DNA of 64,000 bases from NCBI GenBank assembly GCA_964035545.1, contig OZ037766.1:8193722-8257721 (forward strand), read 5' to 3'. The position numbers and the translations under genes were made by a program. The stretch comes from Bugula neritina (taxonomy: Eukaryota; Bryozoa; Gymnolaemata; Cheilostomatida; Bugulidae). A model generated the notes under the pieces. It saw nothing but the letters and a program-made list of their open reading frames with translations. It made no database searches and was not told the origin of the DNA. Shown here piece by piece: positions 35,201 to 47,000 of the stretch (the first letter of the stretch is position 1; every line of letters starts with the position of its first letter).

Positions 35201-38200
35201 ATGAATAGGCCTTCAAAAGCTTGCTATTGAGGATGCCTTAATATATTGGAATATCTTAAAATTCAGCAATAAGGTTCACAACCTAAGGGATTCATTTAAG
35301 AGATAATTCTTAGAAAGAGGTGTATTGTGGTAAAATTTAGTATATGAAATATTTGTATACACAGTCTGCACTCAACAAAAGAAGATGCCAACGGCTTTTG
35401 AATTTTAAGTTAGCAACTCAGTTAATGTAGAGCAATAGTTTTACTCACTCCAGAACTTACAAAACAGCTAACAATCTTTCAAATATTTGCAACTAAATTT
35501 TTCTATAATATTAGTTAAAAAATTAGTAAACTTTTCTTCAACTTTTGTTATATGCCAGCCAGTTGATTCAAATATTAATTCAATCTGAAAACTGTAGAGA
35601 ATTTAGCAATTTTTTGACCAAAGATTGCTGCCACTGCCCCACTTATTTGCTATCTTAAGTGAAGTTCTCAACCTATTCATAGCAAATCTCAGGTTCAATA
35701 GCCTAAGGTAATCTAATTTTAATTACAAGAAAGAGGACAATCTGCAATCTGGATTAATTTTATTATTTTTCAATAATTACAAAGCAAGTATACTATTTTA
35801 CAACTATTGAAGTATCTAAAAGTTTCTAATAAATAATAAGACAAATCCTAAAATATACGATGGGGGGAGGGGGGAGGGGGGGGGAGGGGGGTTTGTGCTG
35901 TATTAATTACAGTAGTATAGGTATTTAATAACAAAATGTGTAATTATAATTACCTGCAGATTATGAAAGTGTGATAATGACTGGTGACTAAAGCGGCACA
36001 AGTTCCAGCTAGGCAACCTTGCTGTTGCTTCTCCTTTTCAGTACATTCTCGTTGACCCAACTTTTCTACATGAAAAATAATACATTATATATATTATTTT
36101 ATATTAGAAAGTAAAATGTGTCATCACATCTATGATAGCTTATTTTACATACTAGAATGTTTTATTTAAAATATCATAGTGGTTGTATTCATTTGAGAAA
36201 TTAGGCTAAAACTAGAGCTTAGCCATTGTTCAGCAAATATTTTAAATGTCAAGGTTGCATATTATTATGGAAAAGAGAATCATATATACTACAATATTAT
36301 ATTATATGTCACAATATATTATATGCTACTATATATCATAGAAAAGGTTCGCTGCTATTATATATTAAAATGGTGCATCAATAACAAAAAGGAAAAAACA
36401 CGCTGCAGTCAAATTCCGTTGATGAAAGTGAAACATATTTTGAGGCAGATGTTATCAAGGCCAATAAGTTGAAGTAAAAGCTTAATCAATCAATAATTGG
36501 ATAATTGTAATCTTTTTGTACAGCTAATTTTAGTTGTTTAACCCCATTATATTCTATATGACTATACAACGCTTGTGGTTTTGTTTTGTCTAAATATTAC
36601 AATTCAGAGACTTGTGGAGAACAAAGTCGGACAATGGAAACAGGCACTCAGTCCAACGTTGAACACAGCGCACAAGTATCCTGAGAAATCTAGAAACTGG
36701 TGAGATTTTCCTATCAAGTACTTGCAAGTAGTGCAGCATAGCGCCCAGTATGAAACTTACAACACTGTCTTTTTCAGCTCTAGGTGTAACAACAACATAT
36801 CCAATTGCCCCGAGGTGTGTTTCAGTGTAAACTTTATACTCAACCTTGTTAAAATATTGCATAAACTAGACAAATGATCAGCTGTCTAATGAATAAGTGT
36901 ACGCCCATTTCTGTCTTCTATCATTTTCAGTTCTCTTGAGTGGGAAATGAAAACATTGAAGCTCAATTATGTCTTCAGTTTATCGCATAGCCAAAAAGTG
37001 ACATGAGAAATTGCAAGAGATAAGAATGCTGCGATTAAATTTGATAAGTATTGCTATTTTAGATGCGATGGGATGATCAACATCGTAAAGCTGGGATTAT
37101 ACCATTGGCTGTGTTATAACATCATACGGTATAAATATAAAATGCATTTACAGGCAAAATTGCATTTAAATGGGGGAAATAAAAAGATTATAGTAGTTCA
37201 AAGCAATAGCTTGATTGTTAATGAGGTCAAACAATAGGCTGCCGCTGCTGCAGTATGTCAAACTCATAAACATTTACAGAGCATAGTAAATGACAATTCA
37301 TCACTAAAATTTCAAAGGCAAAATAACAGCCATAGAAGATTACAGTACTGCAGGTCTATCACAATATGAGAATGAGGCTGGGCAAACAGCAGCCGTTTAA
37401 AGTAGTTCGAAAGGCATGCATGTATAGAGAGAACTCTGATTTGAAATATACACAGCTAAAAATAGCTTCAAGAGCAGAAAATAGTCAACTGATTTCATTT
37501 CAGATTTAATCATTCAGTTTGTAAAACTCAACTTAAAAACATATTCAAATTTCAAAGCTAAAGGAATTGTTTTCTTTTTGCCTTGAAAAGGTGTTCTTTC
37601 CATTAGTTGAAGTTCTACAACATTGGAAGGTTCTACCTCACAGCTTTAGCTGCGAAATTCATTGATCCCCTTTTTAGCAGTATTGTATCATTTACATATT
37701 CGCTGTAGAATATTTCCCCAACTTGTTAGATTTATTGTCTACTTTGGAATAGAAACTTATTAATTTGATAAGTTTGTTACAAGCATATCTTTGTTATTTT
37801 GTAGTTAGCTGTTTTGTGCATATTATTTAGTTTAAAAAAAGATTATGGAGAGAAGTGAAAATAATCACTTTTTTAATTTATCTGATGGTTTAAATAGTTT
37901 CCCACATAGTAACAGTATATCGGGCAATGATGACACAACATACAACTAAGAATGATCAATTATTAGCCTTGGCACCTTAAACTAATACTTTCTCCTCCAG
38001 CAGGCTTATATAAAAATGTTCCTTACTTCTAACCTCACTAATATTTGAAAATTTTGAGGCTAAAAAGTTTATATTTATTTTGAAAAAATTGAAACCGTAA
38101 ATCAACAGTTGGTGCATGAAGGTTTGAAATTCATTAAAAATTGGTAGTAAACATTAGCATTCCAATTTCCACAGCATTGCTATAATAATATCTCCTTTTT

Positions 38201-40908
38201 CTTGATAGACACAGCTGCTAGGTGCAAAGTTGTAATTATTCTATCTATTCAGCATTCTAGTTTCAAGAGTGCTGTTGAATTTTGTTTTGCTTAGCCTTGT
38301 AGACAAGTACTTTTTTATGCCGAACATTTTTACCAGAACTAAGTACTAAACTGCAACAACTAAAACTACGATGAAATAATATAATGAGGTGCAGTGAAAT
38401 AGTATCGAAAAGGACAGAAAAGTTGGCCTAACTGCTGTTTCCATGGGCTACCTCATACTGGGGTTGCCACAGATAAAAACTAAAGCCAACAGACTAGGTA
38501 TTTGATAATGTGCTCCAATGGTTCGTAGAAACCACTTAATGCATTTCTTATCACACCTCCAAATTATATTCTATTGCGAATCAATTTTGTGTCACTTTAA
38601 ATTTGCAGTAGAACTGATTAGTAAGGAGCTGATCTGGGGTAGGAAAGTTGCCTTAGTGATTCAATGTTGTGAGGTAACTACGACCAGAACTGAAATCAAT
38701 TACGTGATCAAATGTTTACTGGTTTGAGGGAAACTGAGTGCTGGCCACCAGTAGTTTGGTGCAGTCATCATCGCTGACTGCATTTTATTGTTATTGGGCA
38801 TACCTTAGCTGTTGTAATGAGTGAGCATCCCCAGGTTTGATTTCATGCTATCTCTTAGATAAAACATAAAGGAGATACATAGTTAACTGCAGTGTGTTTG
38901 TTGTTTTCCTTGGTATGAGTCAATGAACAACAAGAATTGAAGTATACATTTTCCAACTATTGTTTAGAAGATTAATTAATAAGTTGCAAAAAACCATTCA
39001 CACCTGAGTGCCATCTCAGTACAGTTCCACTATTTCTATATTGAACGATATTGCTTCTGAAACCATTATACTTATTGTATAGATTGTTTAGTAGACGAGT
39101 TAAAGCAAATATGAATTGATAACTTTGTCGGTTGTGGTACACAAATCTAATGAAGTTACAATGGATATGGGGCAGACAAGATAGGGGGCTGAGGTATATG
39201 GTGCAGTCTGTTTCTCAAATAAAGTATTACAATATAAGATTGGCACCTTCCATTAAATCCATTAACAGTTGCAATTACAATTATTAGCCATCGTATAGAA
39301 GTATAAGGACTCTTTCACCCTATAGATTGACAACAGGCTAGGATACAAAAAATCAATCTAATTGTTCTAGAAAAGATGTGTCACATAGAAGTCTTGGTGA
39401 TCAGCATATTGTACTTGCCTATTGTAGTGGTAAAAACACCAGCTAATTGCTTCTTATCAAGAAAAGTAACAAAACCATACACTTAAAACCATCTGCATGG
39501 TTTTTAAATAATCTACAGCAGTATAAACCCCAGTTTATTTTCTGCTCTTGTATAATTATTGGTATAGACGCTACTTGTAATCTCACTAATTATGACATGT
39601 TCAATTTCTCGTCTGAGTATTGTATATATAGTTGAGATCAAAAGTCACATATTTGTAAGCTGTTGCAAAGGACAAATGTATGAAATTTTAACTTTCGCTA
39701 TAGTTTACAGTAGCAATTACAGTCTAATAAGTTATTGACACATTATATAATTTACAGCAGTGCTATATTATGATATGGTAATTTTGCCTTTGCATATACA
39801 CTTTTGTATACTACAAGAATCGGCATATTAGATTATAGTATGCTAGCAGTATTACCAAGCATATATTTACATCTACAGAGATATGTTCCAGATACTTAAT
39901 GAAAATGTTGATTAGCTTTTAGAGCTGTAGATATCAAAGTGTTTTTATGATGTGCAAAATTATAAGATTTTAAGGGCCGAAAATGTTTTAATTCAACTCC
40001 ACGCGCGGTAGCCGATGAATGTAAACATAAAGCTAGCACTGCACAGCTTCTTATCTTGGGATGGTCGTGCATATGTTTGCTTGCAATCTCTCTGATCCCC
40101 ATAACCGCTGTGGGCAGAATAGCATTGTCATTTTTGAAATTGAACCAAGAAAATAGTAAATTCAATCATCAGTGTCTCAATAGCACAGCTTTCAGTACAT
40201 TGCTGCTACCCCACCCTTAGATACCGCAAATAGTTTGAACATATAAACTATTTTATAATGATTGCTGCCAACAGCTGTTGTGTTGTAATGCAGGACATCT
40301 ATTATATATTTTACTCTTGAATTTATAATCTACCATACATGTGTTACAGTGAATAATCCGTTAATTACCAATAGCAGCTAATATTTTCTATTTTTAATTA
40401 TTGGCCTTGTTGCTTGATAAAAACAGAGAGAGGGCGTGACAATTTTGTTAATAAAGAAGAAATAGAAACTTTGCCCTAGAAAAAGTTATTACCTAATTGG
40501 ATAATTTGCCAGACGCCCCACATGCAAGGTCAACAATAGAAGGTGTGGCTGTTTTCAAGACGAGCTACACCAGCAAGCAGGTAAGGTTACCTACCAGTAC
40601 AAGCTGCTGACTACGTTGCAACATGATTTTCATCAGTAAATTCAATAGTAATTACTTTATGATAAACTCTGATCGGTATATAATATTGTTCTCTTACCTT
40701 TCAAAGAGCTGTTGCCCTGAACATCTTTTGCAGTTCCATTTTTCTCTACATTCTGTTGATCTTTTATAGAGCCAAGAGAAGCTGCGTTGCAACCCTGGCT
40801 AATCGTCAATACAATGTTGCTGGTAATGTATATCAACATTACTATTCTACTAATATTTAGGGCTTTATCTGCTCCTGAATTATCGTCAAAAGTAGAAATT
40901 AACCTCAT
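32202..40908 (-). CDS. Predicted secreted EGF-receptor-type ligand with a polybasic C-terminal tail
   Basis: Exons 40698-40908, 35954-36065 and 32202-32805 join in phase: 927 bp, 308 residues. A hydrophobic stretch at residues 22-37 (IVMLIYITSNIVLTIS) can act as signal peptide, especially from Met24, or as signal anchor. One EGF module follows: C78-x9-C88-x4-C93-x13-C107-x-C109-x8-C118. This is the ErbB-ligand spacing apart from a longer first loop. The Arg before the last Cys (QGPRC) is kept. The module is split by an intron after C107, as the C4-C5 boundary is in many EGF-ligand genes. There is no transmembrane segment after it. Residues 180-214 are almost entirely Lys/Arg/Gln/Glu, with RKR- and RRRK-type sites that could bind heparan sulphate or be cut by furin. 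The tail has Ser-rich stretches. A receptor-ligand role is inferred from spacing; a particular ortholog (vein, spitz, neuregulin) cannot be named. Intron 1 (4.6 kb) shows no supported exon. Confidence 0.72.
35862..35891 (+). repeat. Four-run G tract, G-quadruplex candidate
   Basis: G-runs of at least six separated by single A residues, four runs within 30 nt. It lies 62-91 nt past the 5' splice site of exon 35954-36065, on the template strand of the EGF-like gene. Confidence 0.85.
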
Positions 40909-43772
40909 GCTAAACAGTAATCAGCTGATGTAGGCCAGTAGCTGCATGGAGAATCATGAGAGGGACATCTATCAGAAAAAGCTAACCTTTAACGATAGCA
41001 AGCCGTACCGCACTGTCGTCTTTTCTAAAATAGCAAATAGTACGGAAGTTCTTCTGGCCAATAAAATAATCCTTCCTGTTAATCCATGTTGGGCCGGCCA
41101 GAAATGAAGCTCAAAAACAATTTATTTGTAAACAGAGGCAAAATGGAAAGTTGATCAGCAGTATTGATTGTAGTGAGTAGTAATCCCAGCTGAGTGCAGA
41201 TACATTCATCAAGTAGAGAATCGGCTCTGGAAAACAATATTCATTAATAATATAGATTAATGCTAATTGCTCCTACTTCATGTTGGTCTCCAAGTTTTTA
41301 TGATATTGACATTACTTGCAGAATATGCCCACGGTTTAACCTAGTAATTGGATGCAGGAATTAGAGTAGTATGCATGCAAATTAGCCCAAAAATTATGCA
41401 TGGAAAATAATACATTTGTATCAAAATTTGAACATACAATTCTACCCATCAGTGATGTGATTGGATTATTTTTGTACTGCAATCATGCCATTTTATTTTT
41501 TCATAATTTACAAAAACTAAAATATGTAGAATAATATCTTTCACTATTGAAACAAGAATGCACTATTTCTTTTTTTTTAATTGAAGGATTTTCACTGCTA
41601 ACTTAATAATAATGAAACTTATTACATTGTAATTAAAAGATGGTTGCTACTAAAAGTAGTTATAAGTAAACATGGCAACCAAAGTGAAATCACTGGGATG
41701 AAATATTTGGCAAGGAATGTAATATATTAATTAACTTCTAAGAGCAAACTTTTGTCTATGTAATTGAATATTTTCAAACAAAGATGATGTGCCGCTATCT
41801 TTCTTTTATCATTTATGTGCCCTCCTAAACTGTGTACTATAATGGGCTCTAAACTTAGCCTGTGACAAAGACGTTCAAGGATAATATGAGTAATCTCGAA
41901 GCTGCACTACGCCCTTATTTGATATTGATAGAACTAATAAACACCGAACTTAGACGAAATTGCGTGGGATGCATAAGCACATGGAACACAAATAGATTAG
42001 AGGGCAGTTTACAGCAAGAACTATCTTTTAAGAAACCTAATTTAAAACGCTATTCTATAAATTTATCCCAGCTTTAAGAATCCAACTAATTTATCAAATT
42101 GCACCAGTCAAAATTTAATTGACACTAAAATTAATTTGTAAAAATACAGCCTATAAACTTAGGGAAACAAAAATATATAGATGAATTACCTTGAATGTTA
42201 ACTGTTGACTAAAATATTCGAATGGTACAAAATTCTTGTTTACCCAAATCTATGTTACAGGTACAGGTAAATATTACAGTTACTTGTGCTATCAATACTC
42301 TAGCTGCTAGGCATGTAAATGTCAAACCATGTTATGTGCAAGCTAAGCATCTAGGTATCCTTCAACCTCAATATAATTGGCCTATGAGTAGACTCAAATC
42401 AATACCCATTGGCTGGTTGAAATGTGAATGATAGGTTTATAGCCAAGTGTCTAGATTTACTGTACATTCAAGTATAATAGTTCCAGCATTATAATATAAA
42501 TATTTGGCTGTCCAAATGAAGAAACTGTGTAGATGTTATGCGACTTAAATGCAATTTGTTATCATCTTATTGCTGACTGCATTTGAATTTTCAACTGTAC
42601 TTTGTATTATGAATAAAACACGGATACATTGGTACTATAAAATTACAAAATAATATGATGGTTATAGAAGGTAATAAAAATTTTAGAGCCAGTTCCACGA
42701 CCTTTTGCAACTCTGCTTTTCTGTAGGCAGCAGCCCTCCCCCCATACTAAGCAATTGCACTTGCCTTTTAGCAGCCATAGCTTTGCAGTGGCTTATGTAC
42801 ATGAAATGATGTTGAGTATTTACATTATAATTGCACAGAATTTGCTGTACAACAGATATAGGGGAGTTACATCTCTGTGTTCTGACACCTTGACCAAGTT
42901 ACACAAATATTTTATGTTATAAACAATGTAGAGAAATGTAGGTGTAATCAAAATTACTAATGTGCTTACAGCTTATTGTTTCTACATCAAAAATGAAGCT
43001 CGGACAAATACAAAATGCAAAAGATGGCTATAAGCCACCATTTGCTTTTATGTAGTAATTTCAAGTAGTAAAAAAGTTATGCTTACTAATTTAACTCACA
43101 AGGCAAACCCAGCTAAATTTTCCATACTAAGCATTATGCGCAAGTTTATGTTCTTAATTGACTAAAACGGTTAGTAATAAAAAGAGCAGCTACTCAAGCA
43201 TTGAAAACAAACAATTGTATTATATAAAACGTATTGTTTTGCAATTTTCACAGCCATCAATGAGGGACATATTCCAGATATTGGGCTCTGGAGTCAACAT
43301 GGAGTATAAAGTTTGATAAAGTTGCCCCAAGATAGCTCTAAGATCTATAATTTGAGGATAGTTACAGTTTATAGCTGCTATTAATATGGAGGATAGTATA
43401 TAGAAATACTCAACCGGAAAATAGGTAGCATTCCCATGTTCAGCAAAACAAGGTAAATGCATAGCTTTGTCTGCATTATTCAACTAACATTTTTGCTTAA
43501 TAAATAATCAGATTTTTAGTTCAACTAAGGCATAGTATGATACAATAGAAATAAGGTAAATGTAAACAAAATGAACAAAAATCAAAGCTGAAAACTGTAT
43601 AAAAACAATTGTCACATTGATAGAAATTTGAGACATCAAAACATTACGAGGCCAGATCAATGTCTGAAATGATGTTGACAATATTATAGCTACCATTAAT
43701 ATGAAACAATCAAATAAAATAGCAGAATGTGTATGTAAAGCAAAAACACCATGTGTATCGATTGCAAGCCTG
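40909..43772. other. Intergenic region between the dehydrogenase gene end and the EGF-like gene start
   Basis: About 2.9 kb. It should hold the promoter of the EGF-like gene near 40909-41150, where a CCAAT occurs at about 41061, and the 3' flank of the dehydrogenase gene. ORFs under 110 codons here, including hydrophobic ones at 43220-43837, show AT-rich random composition and no splice or family support. Confidence 0.4.
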
Positions 43773-43778
43773 TTTATT
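43773..43778 (-). terminator. PolyA signal candidate for the dehydrogenase gene
   Basis: AATAAA on the minus strand about 295 nt beyond the stop codon at 44070-44072. Confidence 0.4.
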
Positions 43779-44069
43779 GAGCATTCTAAGAAAACTATTA
43801 TATAAAAAAGTACAAATTTAAAATTTTTAAACGCCAAGTTATAAGAATGGTAAAAAATGATATAAAATCAATAGAGCTCATATGATTAAAATCAAAGTTA
43901 GCAACAAAATCAGCACCTCATAGAATTAATTAAGTAAATAATATATTAGATAATCCCTTATAGCACAAAAGCTAAAGATAATTTGACTAGATTTATACTA
44001 TGGATATTATTAACAATATGATTGGAGTTCACAGCTAAGCCTACAAGCGTTCAAGGGTAGGAATACAAA

Positions 44070-47000
44070 TCAGTTGTGCAACTGGCGAGCAATTTTCTCA
44101 ACTTGACATTCTTCAGCTAATCCATCCTAATAAAAATAAAAAGTAAATATAGAGATCTATTTTAGGAAGTGTGTAAAGAAATTAAACTTAATTTTAATTT
44201 TTTACCGGTTAATCTCACAAATATTATTAAATGCGATGCATTCAACAGAAAAACAATTAATGTGTTAGGGGTGAATGAAATACATGTGATATATGACTAT
44301 ATGATATTGAAAAATGCAGTTCAACCAAGTACTGAAAAAAGGTCAAGTGTTTGACTTTATCTGGGGGGGGGGGTTTATACCATATTCTGTAAAGCAAATC
44401 ATTATTCTTTTCTGTTTGATCCTAATTGACTTTCAGTCCCAAAGCAGGAGACTCTGCAGTCTTAATAAATATACATCTCTTGTTTGTGCATCTAATTTAG
44501 ACGTAATAGTAAGCAGACTTGGTATAAATGTCTTAAGCTTTCTAGAATCATAGCTGAACTGATATTGATAATGTTACTCTGATACTACTTAATATTGTCT
44601 CTAGGCATATCATGAGAACTACAGCAGTTCTCAGTCTGAGCTCGGCAGCACTGACAGCAAGTCTAAGTCAGCAAACGGACCTGCAAATCACCTGAAGTTC
44701 AATTTTCACTTGAACTGTCAATCAAATAACACGTCACTGTTCAGAATAGTAACTACTTATTTTCATTTTAGCAACATTGACTATCCTTGTAATTTTAATG
44801 ATGAGAAGCCATTGAAAGCACATACCAATCTAACCTTCATACAGCTTCTTTGGCATAAGATTAGCAACTGTACAATCACTAAATGTCGCAGGTGAAATAT
44901 TTTGACCTGCACATCTTTTACATGACACGACCAGAAATGGATCCCAAGACTTGCTTGACAAGCCCTATAGCTATATGTACAAAAATAGTTAAGGGAACTT
45001 TCTTACTTTCTGGGCCAAATTAATGTACATACGCAAGGGTTATAGCAGGCAGGCCTAAACAAGACTTTCATCAAAAAAATAGAGGAGAACATGTTAGAAG
45101 CATATAAGAATATATTACAAATATATATTTAGCAGTTGACTTTGTAAACTGAAATCAATTTCGAACCAATCCACCTAGCTAAACACTACTCCTAAAGAGT
45201 GGAAAAAACTCTAGCTGATAATGAAACAAAAAGCTACATTATTAGCTTCATGTTAGACTGAGCACCTAGATATAATATCTGAATAAATAAATGCCCGCAT
45301 CAATTGGATGATGTAAAGAAATGAACTGAGATTCATAGCAATAGCACTAAGGCAACCAAATATGTCCAATTTTAGTTCCAGTTTATGTTAAAAATCTCTA
45401 CCATAGCAGAAAAGGCAAGCAGTGAAAAATAAAACCATATGGGGCCTACAGTAGAGGTTGCATCCTTTCATTTACATCAATTATTCTGGAAAAAAGTCAA
45501 CCATCTGGATTTAAATCAGAGTAGTACTAAAAATCCTGTTGTATGACTTTGACAAGTAATTATGCAAGCATTAGCTGCACCTCTGATTATTGACTTTCAG
45601 GACCAAAACATTAACTTGCAATAAAATTTTCAAAAACAATGGGCTTTGTTTTCACAGTATGGTATTACTTTCTGTTAGTTCAACCACAACAATTATTCTA
45701 GCAATAAATTTTTACTGTCTGACTGCTCCGGTGCATGATGATTGTCCCAGTGAAACTGACAGTTGTTTGTCAGGCTTTTATTTCCAGCTATGACATAATT
45801 GAGAATTGAAACAGGTAAAAATCTGGTTAAAATAGTCTTTAATAGAAGTTTGAGATTTCTGAGATATTTGTTTAGAATTCCAGCCAGGAATTATAAAAAA
45901 CATTGTATGCGTTTATGTCAACTGCCAGTATTCATTCACATTGGCATTGCCAAAATAGGTTAGTGGCCTTGCCTAGCTTATCATTGACTTTACGCAGTGC
46001 CCAGTGCGTGGTGTCATGAGAAACACTTCATTTACATTCAGTAATTCCACTAATCTTACACCTGCAGTGCATCTTTATCATACAAATTACAGGAAATGAG
46101 GTACATCAAGATAAGACAACTAACATCAACTAAACATTGAATAAAATTTAGCAAGAAGCCCGCCATGAAAAATGCTTTTCGACTAAACATTTACGTTGAA
46201 TGCATGGAAACCATCTTCATTTCTTATTAACTCTACTTTAGTTTATCGTATTAGCAACCCTCTCCAAGCTTTCTTTGAAAAAGATACTTCATTCTAGATT
46301 GATAGGTAATACATCTTAGAATATTTAAACCCACTATAGGGATTCCCCAAATTGGTTTTCAAAATTTCAATAATAAAATCTTTGGTGGCTGGCAACTAAT
46401 ATTTACAGCAAAGTGAAACAATTCTGTTTAGGTTTGAAGCTTCAGACCAGTTGCTAATTTCACTGCTAAGTTGTATAGTTAACTGTAAAATAGTAGTTGG
46501 CGTATAATTTTAAATTAAGGACAGTACAATCACTATGAAAGTTGTAAAGGTTGCGGTTGATAAACTTTGGTGACTGTAATTGCAGACTAATTGATAATAA
46601 CCAAAAGCTGAAAATTTGCTTAGATGTAATCAATATAATAAAAATTCATAAACATTTCTATATTTACTAAAAACAAAAAGTAAAACTCTTTTAGATAACA
46701 AGGTATCAAATTAATTAAAACAATTTTAACCAAGTGTCATAATAAATCACTTAACATAACCAATAAAAAGATAATTTTTGTAAGAAATTGGTTAGGTGAG
46801 GAAGTAGTGGGTGGGTTTGTTGAAAAACTACTCAACTAGCTGGCCATGTATTTAGCTACATTGAGTATTTCATAATCTTATAATACTATTAAATCTTCAT
46901 CAATGGAATTGTTTCATTTAAATAATTGGGCGTTTTGACTCAAAAATTGAGCAAATTCGTAAACTGATATTTATTCTTACAAGGTATGTGATGAAGTTTG

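Noticed and set aside
36590-36862. A 90-codon minus-strand ORF beginning MQYFNKVEYK with an internal donor-like GTAAGT
   Set aside because: It reads partly like protein (IGYVVVTPRAEKDSV) and lies in intron 1 of the EGF-like gene. However, its phase is incompatible with joining exon 1 to exon 2, since the required frame hits a stop, and no family was recognised.
43220-43837. Two hydrophobic minus-strand ORFs of 87 and 109 codons, considered as a membrane-receptor fragment
   Set aside because: They have high Ile/Phe/Tyr content as expected from AT-rich DNA, no recognisable motif, no supported splice connection, and they lie past the stop of the dehydrogenase gene.
45590-45793. A 67-codon plus-strand ORF, and an opposite-strand reading containing CQFHWDNHHAPE that briefly suggested carbonic anhydrase
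   Set aside because: The resemblance is limited to a few residues and no flanking exons with the rest of the fold were found.
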